DNA of 14,927 nucleotides from Ectocarpus siliculosus. Taxonomy: Eukaryota > Sar > Phaeophyceae > Ectocarpales > Ectocarpaceae. This document shows positions 8,305 through 14,927 of the stretch, piece after piece. The translations under genes were made by a program, and so were the position numbers. Every line of letters begins with the position of its first letter. The stretch's first letter is position 1. Below the pieces are notes generated by a model. The model did no database searches, was not told the origin of the DNA, and worked only from the letters and a program-made list of their open reading frames with translations. Location: the NCBI GenBank assembly GCA_000310025.1, contig FN648446.1, forward strand, positions 1-14,927, written 5' to 3'.

Positions 8305-8499
8305 ATGTCGTCACCACATTCTCAAGCAGTCAAACACAATGAATTATCCTTGGAAGAATACTCAGCAAAGATCAACATTACATCAGAGCCACGTCATAAA
8401 GACTCTGGACGGACAACTCTGGCAAAACGCGTCAACAAATGCCTCGAACAAAACCCTCGCACAAAACTGTGTCTCAACTCATTGACCAATTTGAAATAA
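8305..8499 (+). CDS. Small hypothetical ORF (64 codons), doubtful
   Basis: The ATG at 8305 has an A-rich context (GAAAATGTC), often favourable for initiation. The product is short, hydrophilic and charged, with no domain, signal peptide or membrane segment I can recognise. If the stretch before it were an LTR, this could be the start of a decayed gag, but no RT or protease follows. It may equally be a chance ORF. Confidence 0.2.
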   Translation: MSSPHSQAVKHNELSLEEYSAKINITSEPRHKDSGRTTLAKRVNKCLEQNPRTKLCLNSLTNLK

Positions 8500-8803
8500 G
8501 CTTCCGAAGCACATAGGCCTCAACCATGTCTTACCAAAATATGTCAAATCCTTCCTCCAATACATCGTTCAGAACAGTCATCAATACCTAATACATGCGG
8601 CACAAATAGACAAACGTTAAAAACCCGGCGTTCAAAGACGCCAGAGGAAACTTTCGCCAATTATGCCGTTTCTCAAACATCCAGACATGGACTTCTTGAC
8701 AGCCCCCCTGCTGCATCATCTCCCAAAACACAAACGCTAACAGCCCCCCTGCTGCAACAACTCTCGGATCCAAACAACGAGAAATCAAACCAATATCATG
8801 AAG
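8500..8803. other. Intergenic stretch with a short direct repeat
   Basis: No supportable gene. A 17-bp direct repeat, ACAGCCCCCCTGCTGCA, occurs at 8699-8715 and 8740-8756 (period 41 bp). A small hairpin, GGCGT-TCAAAG-ACGCC, lies near 8631-8646. The right end abuts the outer terminal repeat of element B at 8804. Confidence 0.6.
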
Positions 8804-8879
8804 TACTGTTGTATTCTTATCCCTTACCCAGATCATTCAATGTAAGTATTGGATTTGGTTGGGTGAGGCCTCCTGCGCC
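8804..8879 (-). repeat. Element B outer terminal repeat (B2, 76 bp)
   Basis: Identical by eye to 9147-9222. In element sense this is the last copy, corresponding to B2. Its inner end lies in the loop of a hairpin whose other arm belongs to the spacer (GAGGCCTCCTGC at 8865-8876 against GCAGGAGGGCCTC at 8881-8893). On the plus strand it contains GTAAGTAT, a perfect splice-donor look-alike, probably by chance. Confidence 0.85.
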
Positions 8880-9146
8880 TGCAGGAGGGCCTCGCCAAAA
8901 GTAACCCTTTGGGCTGGGTGTACCCAGGCCCAAAGTGTTTGAATGATCAGCAAGTTCATGAATATAGTAAGCATTGTGTAGGGCGGGTGGGATGGTCTCA
9001 AATATACCCCTTCTTCTCTGCTCCGGCGTATTTCGGGAGAGAAAAGGGGGACTGAACTAGGTGGGGTCATTTTCCAACATCCTTTCTGGAATATCTGACT
9101 CTTCTCGATTTCGTTCCGAAATCTAGATGCGTCTCAAATCCGAGAT
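8880..9146 (-). repeat. Element B spacer between the 76-bp repeats (candidate A2), with hairpins
   Basis: This 267-bp segment lies between the two copies of the 76-bp repeat. A strong inverted repeat at 8907-8935 (CTTTGGGCTGGGT, 2-nt loop, ACCCAGGCCCAAAG, one bulge) sits beside the hairpin that crosses the 8879/8880 junction. Both are nested inside a 10-bp inverted pair, GATCATTCAA at 8831-8840 and TTGAATGATC at 8939-8948. The position matches A2 of split-repeat elements; its A1 partner would be to the right of the window. Confidence 0.65.
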
Positions 9147-9222
9147 TACTGTTGTATTCTTATCCCTTACCCAGATCATTCAATGTAAGTATTGGATTTG
9201 GTTGGGTGAGGCCTCCTGCGCC
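9147..9222 (-). repeat. Element B inner terminal repeat (B1, 76 bp)
   Basis: First copy of the 76-bp repeat in element sense, 105 bp downstream of the recombinase stop. It matches 8804-8879 at every base I compared. Unlike the outer copy it is not followed by the complementary hairpin arm. Confidence 0.85.
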
Positions 9223-9327
9223 GGTCTGTGGTCCCGCCCATTACTTTCTTGTTAATTATCCGATCTGTCACATCTTATTTATTGACCACTCACGCCTCTA
9301 AGCTAGGTCTCGCCCACCCAAACTTTC
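9223..9327 (-). other. 3' untranslated stretch of element B recombinase
   Basis: This lies between the recombinase stop and repeat B1. In element sense it contains AATAAA (complement of 9278-9283), about 45 bases after the stop, a possible polyadenylation signal. No ORF is supported. Confidence 0.5.
9278..9283 (-). promoter_or_regulatory. Candidate polyadenylation signal AATAAA (element B)
   Basis: TTTATT on the plus strand reads AATAAA in element sense and lies just downstream of the recombinase stop. The motif is short, so function is inferred only from position. Confidence 0.3.
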
Positions 9328-10785
9328 TTATTTTTCGCGGCGAGCACACGCAGAGAAATCGCATGTGAAGTCAGCCGACAACGGCAACGCGTTTGAGTCT
9401 GCGTACAGCTCGCTCCGGATCCTCTTGGAACCCGTTGCCCCCACACTAGTAGTGGCGCCAACATATCGCTTCGCTACACTCTCCGTACGCCACCCGGCAA
9501 TTTTCATGATAGCGTCCATCGCCGTTCCGTCAAGCGACTGCGCTACAGAACCTCCAACGCGGAACGAATGCATAGTGTAGCGGTGCGGCAGTCCCGCCGC
9601 TCGCAGATGCCCTTGTAGGGCAGCCGTCATCTGAACCGCCGTAAGCGGAGCACAGCCCCGAGTTCCATCCAGCAGAACGATAGGAAACAGATGTCCTTGG
9701 GACAAATCCCAGCCAATACCCTCCGCCGCACTGATGTAGGCCGTAACATTGCTTACAGCACAAATAGACGGGCAAGCGACGTCCGGACGCACGACCACGG
9801 CATCAACGGAGTCGCGGAGGGTCTTGCCGAATTGGAAGTTGAAAATCAGACCCTGCCCCGCGGGCAACCGCAGAACTTGCGATCCCATAGTGAAGGAGAG
9901 ATCATGGCCTCGCCGCATGGAGGCGAACGCCAGCGAAAACAAAGCGACGTCCCTGGTGAGCTCAATACGTTCCGCCAAAGAGGACGCAGTCTGCGCGCGA
10001 GAGCGCATGTCCCTCAAAAGATCGATGAGGACGTGCGGTAACATAGCCTCTGCCTGGTTGACAGCGACACCCACACGTTTTTGTTCCTCCCCCGTGAAGA
10101 CGAGGTAGGAGTCGACGAGAGGACTACAACAGGGGTTGCCCGAGCGCGTGGCAGGGTCCCAGCTGCTGTCTTTTCCCAACTGTTCTTGCATCGCCATCTT
10201 CAGCTTGGACACGATCCCTTTCTGCATGGACGCGGCAGCATACCGCTTAGCACATGGCGAGTTTGGAAGGCAATCGCGGCCGTGAGTCGTACCGACACCA
10301 GGGCATGCCCTGTCGTGCACCCACTTGGTACCACTACCTTGTGTGTCCAAGAAGCAGAGATAGTCAAACACGTCTCGGTCCGACGCCTGCTTCCAACCCC
10401 GACGTTGTTGAGTCGCCGAAAGTATGAAAGCGTCGAACCCGTCCGCTACGGCGCACTTACGCTGTTGAGCACGACGGTTAGACGCGGCCGAGAGGACCTG
10501 ATCACCCCGAGCGCGCAGCGCGTCGAAATCGATCAACACCCGAGCCGCTTGGGGGTCACGCGGTACCGGACGCCCGCGGGCAGGCTGAACACCGCAGGAC
10601 CAACAATAGTTGTAATGTCCCACGTTTTCCGTCTGGCACGACGAACACGCGACAAACTGGACACAGCCGCCCGGAGGCAGGGTGGGGACCTGTGAGACGA
10701 AGCACAAGCCATCCACAAGCCAAAGGGAGGGAACTGGGCAAGATGGACGAGAGTCGCATGCTGCATTACAAGGTACCGGTGTCAA
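9328..10785 (-). CDS. Element B tyrosine recombinase with N-terminal RanBP2-like zinc finger
   Basis: The frame encodes 485 residues counted from a TTG at 10785, directly after a stop. The first in-frame ATG comes only at codon 187 (10227), so the real start is unclear: non-AUG, spliced or shifted. Residues 47-64 form C-x2-C-x10-C-x2-C with Asn four residues after the second Cys, the spacing of RanBP2-type zinc fingers. A Cys/His cluster follows at ~157-178. The C-terminal half is the recombinase: R292 in MRRGHDL, H406 and R409 in HSFRVGG, W432 in GW and nucleophile Y441 in KRYVG. It would insert the element DNA. The zinc finger lies well ahead of the catalytic domain and could bind DNA, RNA or protein; that is inference. 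Confidence 0.9.
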   Translation of the reverse strand: MTPVPCNAACDSRPSCPVPSLWLVDGLCFVSQVPTLPPGGCVQFVACSSCQTENVGHYNYCWSCGVQPARGRPVPRDPQAARVLIDFDALRARGDQVLSAASNRRAQQRKCAVADGFDAFILSATQQRRGWKQASDRDVFDYLCFLDTQGSGTKWVHDRACPGVGTTHGRDCLPNSPCAKRYAAASMQKGIVSKLKMAMQEQLGKDSSWDPATRSGNPCCSPLVDSYLVFTGEEQKRVGVAVNQAEAMLPHVLIDLLRDMRSRAQTASSLAERIELTRDVALFSLAFASMRRGHDLSFTMGSQVLRLPAGQGLIFNFQFGKTLRDSVDAVVVRPDVACPSICAVSNVTAYISAAEGIGWDLSQGHLFPIVLLDGTRGCAPLTAVQMTAALQGHLRAAGLPHRYTMHSFRVGGSVAQSLDGTAMDAIMKIAGWRTESVAKRYVGATTSVGATGSKRIRSELYADSNALPLSADFTCDFSACARREK

Positions 10786-10834
10786 TCAAAGAGATTTTTT
10801 TTTTTTTTTTTTTTTTTTGAAGAGCGGCGGCCAC
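10786..10834 (-). other. RT-recombinase junction of element B with A24 tract
   Basis: Only 49 bp separate the RT-ORF stop (TAG) from the recombinase frame. They include 24 consecutive A residues in element sense (T on the plus strand at 10795-10818), preceded by CTCTTC. A similar CTCTTC stands just before the A17 tract ahead of the RT ORF. The tract could act as an A-rich internal initiation leader, or be slippage or assembly noise. Confidence 0.7.
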
Positions 10835-11682
10835 CTAAGAACAAGAACCAAAATCAACCTCGTAAGCTACCATGGACCACCTCGGGTACTTCCACTCTTT
10901 CAGGGACCCATCTGGGCAGGGCCACTGGAAATATCCCCCCGCATTAGGCGGGGAAATCAGCAAAGACCGTACTGCCGCCTGCTGCACTCGAGGGAACCAG
11001 TAAGACCTAGAACCCGGTACAACAATAACCGCATGCGCGTGGCACTCCGCAAGGTGTTGCACTACGTGGCCCGCCATCACCGGCGGCGGGAAACAATAAC
11101 CGAATGCTCGATCCAGAGAACCTGGGCGCAACGACACGTCTTGGGCGAAAACATCTACACCCGATGAACCCTCGCAATCATAGCGCGAGAAAAACGGCAG
11201 AACAACGTCCGACTCCGGGATACGTTGAGCCGAAGCGTCGGAGGCCATGAGGTCGATAGTAAACGGCCCCATGTCTGCCCAGAGAGCCTGAAAGGCCGCC
11301 GGGTTGAGCCTGATGATGCCCTCACGCGAAGGGCGAGAGATATCATCAGCGACGACATTGGCAGCCGACGGGACCCATTTGAGGGACAGCATAAACTCAT
11401 ACTCGACTTGTAGCTCGAACAAACGAACAAGAAGTGCGTGCGTTTCTGGGTCGCGCGCTCGCCCCCTGTTGAAAGATCCACACACCGCGGTGTTGTCGAC
11501 GTCGATGAGCACGTGCGCCCGCTGCAAGGAAGCCGGAAAGCGCGCACAGAATAGGCGCAACAAGTGGTACAACGCAAACATCTCTTTCTTGTTAATATGT
11601 TTGTGTAGCCAATCGTCGGGGAACACGCCACCTGCGCGGTATTGAGCTCCCTTAATGTTAATAGCACCACCCCAGCCAAGGG
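10835..11682 (-). CDS. Element B RNase H (C-terminal part) and methyltransferase-like domain
   Basis: This continues the RT protein in a shifted frame. RNase H residues are visible in order: a GWGG-like turn right after the shift, E in NKKEMFAL, D in DVDNTAV, and D in VVADDISR. The first Asp (in DASS) lies in the upstream frame. About 150 residues follow with DLMAS, PFFSRYD, VDVFAQD, CFPPP and AVIVVP. This resembles the Dam-like methyltransferase domain that follows RNase H in DIRS1 and PAT proteins. The usual (N/D)PP(Y/F) catalytic motif reads CFPPP here, so methylation activity is doubtful. The stop is TAG at 10835-10837. There is no start codon of its own: this is one gene with the RT segment at 11658-13064. 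Confidence 0.85.
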
Positions 11683-13064
11683 GAAGACGCGTCTGATGAT
11701 CCGTCGATTTTGACGATGAGGTGGCTCGCTCGCTGCCACGGCCCTTCGTATGAAGAAGCCGTCAGCGACAGCCACTTCTGGAATTCTTGCCGTAGATCCG
11801 CGTAAGCATCACGTGTCAGATCGATCTGACGCTGGTTGGTTTTGTCCATCGCGGAAAGGACGGCAAACATGGCATGCGTCCAAAGCGACGCCGGCCGAAT
11901 CGCCACCGTCATGCTCATGCACTTACCCGCAACGCGCTGCAGCGTTCGGTAGGACACTCCCCCATCGGCCAGAGCTGTCTGCAGTAAGCCATGCAGCTTG
12001 TCCAGCTTCTCTTGCGGGATCCGGAATGTCATCGTCTCCGAATCGCAGATGATGCCGAGGTATTGTAGAGCTTTGACGGGTCGAAGCTCGCACTTCTTGA
12101 GTGACAGGAACTGTCCGCAGAAGAGCGAAGTCAGCATGGCGACGTGAGTCGCTTCCCCGGCTGCCAACCACTGATCCCGCGCCGGCCGACCATATGTGGC
12201 CAGAAAGTTGCTCCGCCAAGAATCATCGAGGTATGCGAGAGAAGGGGCGCCTTTGGAACGCTGAAAGGCCGCCTTCGCTTCGCTGAGAGTATGGTAGACG
12301 TACGGGCTGAGGCTAAATCCGAACGGGAGGACGCACCAGCAGTAGTCGACGCCCTTGTAGGATAAGCCGAAGAGAGGCCATGACGATGGCCGCAGAAGAA
12401 CATGATGAAACGCTGAGGAGTCGTCGAGTGACGTCATGTAGCATCCCGACGACGCAATGCTAGCCACGCGCGCTACCGTGTCCATGGCGAAAGGTATTTT
12501 TCGTGTGCAGCTGTTAAGCGGTCGAGCGTCATAAATAAGACGCGGTTTGGACGTCTCCACCGACAAAGCCATGATCATGCGAGGACGCACCGGACCGGTG
12601 GAGCTCTTGACGTCAGCCCACCGGGAAATGCAACCTCGGTCGAGCAAGGATTGCATTTCCGCGTCGACGAAGTTGTCAAATTCCAGCGGCCAACGGTGGT
12701 TGGAGAAAATGCGCTGCGGGAAATGCTCAACATTGTAGGGGAGAGACGGCGACTCGCCTCGGAATTTGGGAAGCAGAAGGTCATAAAGGTCAACGCCATC
12801 CCGGATGTACGAAGTCAACGTATCTCGTAAGGGATGATCACGGAGAATGCACTCCTCCCAGAACCCAGCATGGGCTCGCACGAATCCTGGGACGAAACCC
12901 TTGGCATCCCACACGGGAGCCTGCCATGGCAAGCGACGTAATTCGCCTTCCATCGGGTCCCGGGTGACCTCGTCCAAAGTAGGAAACCCGCGAGAGGTCG
13001 TGGGAAAGGCGCCCACTTGCGCCCACTCGGACTCATCTGGCGGCAACAGGGGGGCCGGGGGCAT
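11658..13064 (-). CDS. Element B reverse transcriptase (frameshifted within RNase H)
   Basis: The start is taken at ATG 13064; a GTG lies 12 bp upstream, and a TAG closes the frame further up. Numbering from that ATG gives 468 residues. A segment reading PRLIYDARPLN near 174-184 is typical of DIRS/Ty3-like RTs. Motif A is D214 in SLDDSSAFHH, motif B is LPFGFSLSP at ~246-254, and motif C is YLDD at 278-281. A LGIICDSE segment follows near 336. The first RNase H Asp (DASS, ~458) is reached, then the frame runs into a TAA within ten codons. The RNase H sequence continues in another frame, and the two join if one base of the four-C run (complement of 11680-11683) is extra. That is either an inactivating mutation or a homopolymer read error. 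Confidence 0.92.
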   Translation of the reverse strand: MPPAPLLPPDESEWAQVGAFPTTSRGFPTLDEVTRDPMEGELRRLPWQAPVWDAKGFVPGFVRAHAGFWEECILRDHPLRDTLTSYIRDGVDLYDLLLPKFRGESPSLPYNVEHFPQRIFSNHRWPLEFDNFVDAEMQSLLDRGCISRWADVKSSTGPVRPRMIMALSVETSKPRLIYDARPLNSCTRKIPFAMDTVARVASIASSGCYMTSLDDSSAFHHVLLRPSSWPLFGLSYKGVDYCWCVLPFGFSLSPYVYHTLSEAKAAFQRSKGAPSLAYLDDSWRSNFLATYGRPARDQWLAAGEATHVAMLTSLFCGQFLSLKKCELRPVKALQYLGIICDSETMTFRIPQEKLDKLHGLLQTALADGGVSYRTLQRVAGKCMSMTVAIRPASLWTHAMFAVLSAMDKTNQRQIDLTRDAYADLRQEFQKWLSLTASSYEGPWQRASHLIVKIDGSSDASSPWLGWCY

Positions 13065-14103
13065 GATCCACTCCACACTTTTGTGGCGGAGGTCAAGCGT
13101 CCGCAGCCAGTTTTCTGCTGCAACCTACCCGTGAGTCAAGCGTAAAGAACAGTTCAGAGTGGGGCGACACAGACAACGATTTCGAATTTCGAACCAAACC
13201 AGGAAGTGTCTATGAAAGCATTGGGCATGCGACAAGACAAAGGGGCGGTGGAGGGGCGTCGGGAATACAGAGATCAAGATCCCCCCCCCCCCTCCCCTGC
13301 TCTTTTTTTTTTTTTTTTTGTGAAGAGGAAACCTGGGCGCGGAGAAGTGACCGCACGGGTTCCCATCAACATATAAAAGGCACACAGCATGGTATATATA
13401 TATTTCTTTTCGGGGCCCAATTTGTATGGCCGCGTGTGAAATTACGTTACAAAGCGAACGTCGATTCGATGCTGTGTATCCAGGCGTACCGTCGAGAAAA
13501 CATGACAGCGCACAGACCAACTAACACAACGTCTCGCCGGGCTTATCCAAGTGTAAGTCTACCTACTCACAGACGGGATTGCTAGCTACGGCGATATTGG
13601 TGTGCATATGTGTTGGTGTTAGTTGGGCGTGCACCACGAGGTACGTCAGTACGCGAGAGGCACATGAACTAAGACGGCATGTGACCGTGTGGTGTGATCG
13701 TAAACAACCCGAACGATCACTACTTATTAGTAGGTGGGTGTGTAGTGTGCGCGTTGGACACGCAACCCCCAAGGGAAAAGGCACCGAGGGAACGGTATGT
13801 ATATATTGGCCACGCAAACCCAAAACGAAAAGGGTGCGGCCGAACGGCCAATAGTAGTATATGCATGAAGCACAAGCTACATGAATCAAGACATTCCCTA
13901 GGTGGGAGGGATACCTCCCACGCGGCTGCCGGCGATAAGTGCAACGCTAAAACGAACGACAACCTTCAGAATAATTCGTGTCAACAAAAGGAAAGATCCT
14001 CAAAGCCTGAGGGAACCCAGCAACGAGCTAACAAAAGGCGCCCGGCCCCCCTCACTGCCCACACCTACTCGGGGCGGGAAGACGGAATGCAGAGCCTACG
14101 CAA
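13065..14103 (-). other. 1-kb spacer between Gag and RT of element B: homopolymers and hairpins
   Basis: No supportable ORF; the 131-codon minus frame here reads through the poly-A and poly-G tracts and is spurious. In element sense it holds A17 (T run at 13303-13319) followed ten bases later by G12 (C run at 13281-13292). An AT repeat lies near 13391-13402. Three inverted repeats are visible: 13694-13701/13713-13720 (GTGATCGT), 13804-13811/13846-13853 (TATTGGCC), and 13902-13909/13914-13921 (GTGGGAGG, loop GATA). Such a long spacer is unusual between retrotransposon genes; it may be an insertion or a structured leader for RT translation. Confidence 0.6.
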
Positions 14104-14874
14104 CTAATAAGGGCAACCGTTGGACCGGTGTCCGGCACGCCGACATTTGGAGCATATGGAGAACGCACAAGTCTTGTGATTGTGGTTGGCGTTCCTGCCC
14201 GCGGCCTTGCATTTTTCGCAAGTGGGGCCGCCCGCCACGGGATGGAGATGCTGCTGGGCGTCCTGGAGAGCGCCGTTAAACACGTCGATCTTGGACAGAC
14301 CACGGTTACTCGGAAGCGATGCGCGTGCGCCCCCGCCCCCCCGTGGTCCCACTGCCTTGGCCTTGGACTTCCTGGCGACGCCGCCGCCAAGCGGAAGGGT
14401 AACAGATGGGTACTGCAGAGCGGCAACACTCTGTGCTACGCCGCTGGACAAACCCTGCGGCGCGAGGCCCGCAGCGGCTCCAAGGCTGGGAGGGGAAGAA
14501 ACCCCCCCACCGACCTGGAGAGAGGAACCGCCGCCGGCCGCCGCGGCGGGCTTCAGCTGAGGACCCCCAGAGAGACCCAAGGCCTTCTGGATTGTGCGAG
14601 AGGTCTTCTGGTCGTCGTCTAGCGTGGACTTCGACACCCCACGCGAGTTGGGGAGCTTATCCGTGAATATCGCTAACGCGACAATGTCTCCGAACCGCCG
14701 GGCAATACATATCCCCCTCCACATGGTCTTCTCGAGGATGCGTTGGTCGACTAGGAGCCCTTCCGTGGCTGCATGGTTAGCGGCTTGAAACAGCGCGTGA
14801 TGAAAATGAGGCCAGGAGAAGAGGCCGTCGGTGTTACGGCAGGTGCGCAGGGCCGTGAGGACGTACTGCTGGAA
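14104..14874 (-). CDS. Element B Gag-like protein with two zinc knuckles (5' end incomplete)
   Basis: The frame is open from 14874, just after a TAG at 14875-14877. The first ATG at 14724 gives 206 residues, but the ~50 codons upstream (including WPHFHHALFQAA) look coding, so the true start is probably lost near the contig-end homopolymer. The middle is Gly/Ala/Ser-rich and low in complexity, with basic KSKAKA. The C-terminus has two zinc knuckles: C169-x2-C172-x8-H181-x4-C186, then a classical C191-x2-C194-x4-H199-x4-C204, ending two residues later. This is the RNA-binding end of a retroelement Gag. The type differs from the CCCH finger of element A. Confidence 0.75.
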   Translation of the reverse strand, partial: FQQYVLTALRTCRNTDGLFSWPHFHHALFQAANHAATEGLLVDQRILEKTMWRGICIARRFGDIVALAIFTDKLPNSRGVSKSTLDDDQKTSRTIQKALGLSGGPQLKPAAAAGGGSSLQVGGGVSSPPSLGAAAGLAPQGLSSGVAQSVAALQYPSVTLPLGGGVARKSKAKAVGPRGGGGARASLPSNRGLSKIDVFNGALQDAQQHLHPVAGGPTCEKCKAAGRNANHNHKTCAFSICSKCRRAGHRSNGCPY

Positions 14875-14927
14875 CTACAGTAGCAACGGGGGGGGGGGGG
14901 GGGGGGGGGGAATGGCGAGGGGGGGGC
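14875..14927. other. G-rich homopolymer end of the window
   Basis: A run of 23 G (14888-14910) is followed by AATGGCGA and eight more G. The sequence interrupts the 5' side of element B Gag. It may be a real low-complexity tract or a sequencing/assembly artefact at a contig end. Confidence 0.6.

Larger units (their letters stand above)
8804..14927 (-). mobile_element. Element B: tyrosine-recombinase retrotransposon with RT-RH-MT ORF
   Basis: In sense (minus-strand) order it encodes Gag with zinc knuckles, RT/RNase H with a methyltransferase-like C-terminus, and a tyrosine recombinase. A 76 + 267 + 76 bp repeat-spacer-repeat block follows. This order and the split repeat fit the DIRS order, with a PAT/Ngaro-like end. 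The 5' end, with the expected A1 copy, lies beyond the right edge. It is a different family from element A: other Gag zinc fingers, YLDD instead of YVDD, an added methyltransferase-like domain, a zinc finger on the recombinase, and long spacers instead of overlapping ORFs. One frameshift lies inside RNase H, so the copy may be inactive or contain a sequencing indel. Confidence 0.85.

Noticed and set aside
8804-8960. Spliced-leader or U-type snRNA gene (GTAAGTAT followed by two hairpins)
   Set aside because: No recognisable leader exon or Sm site, and the segment is explained as the terminal repeat of element B.
8837-9070. Minus-strand ORF of 77 codons in the terminal region of element B
   Set aside because: It runs through the hairpins and repeats and has no domain; non-coding terminal sequence explains it.
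13125-13520. Minus-strand ORF of 131 codons upstream of element B RT
   Set aside because: It encodes Lys and Gly runs from homopolymers and has no recognised domain.

Overview
The window looks like repeat-rich nuclear DNA of a eukaryote, probably a unicellular one. It holds two different tyrosine-recombinase retrotransposons (DIRS order, PAT/Ngaro-like layout) lying tail to tail, two unrelated satellite arrays, and no recognisable host gene. The element-type genes have no obvious introns. The host cannot be named from sequence alone; a protist such as an alveolate (Perkinsus- or dinoflagellate-like) or an alga is my guess, with low confidence.

Layout, left to right. (1) 1-~1560: a ~121-bp satellite in which blocks of five monomers (~607 bp) are themselves repeated. 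(2) ~1560-7269, + strand, element A: Gag with a coiled coil and a CCCH zinc finger, then a reverse transcriptase/RNase H ORF whose N-terminal part lies in another frame, then a tyrosine recombinase whose ATG overlaps the preceding stop (ATGA). Downstream are two 202-bp direct repeats, identical by eye, separated by 357 bp (the B1-A2-B2 end of a split-direct-repeat element). The expected A1 copy upstream of gag is not visible. (3) 7270-7844: a second satellite of ~116-bp units. (4) 7845-8803: ~960 bp of mostly unexplained DNA with one small doubtful ORF. (5) 8804-14927, - strand, element B: a split repeat (two 76-bp copies around 267 bp) forming hairpins, then in sense order from the right Gag with two zinc knuckles (cut near the window edge), a ~1-kb spacer with homopolymers and hairpins, RT/RNase H followed by a methyltransferase-like domain (broken by a one-base shift in RNase H), an A24 tract, and a tyrosine recombinase with an N-terminal RanBP2-like zinc finger.

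In both elements Gag would package the RNA, RT/RNase H would copy it, and the recombinase would insert a circular DNA intermediate using the split repeats instead of an integrase; this is known for the DIRS order and inferred here. Points most worth attention are the matching split-repeat ends in two clearly different families, the long homopolymers at every ORF boundary of element B, the zinc-finger recombinase that lacks an in-frame AUG, the ATGA overlap in element A, and the five-monomer higher-order satellite.
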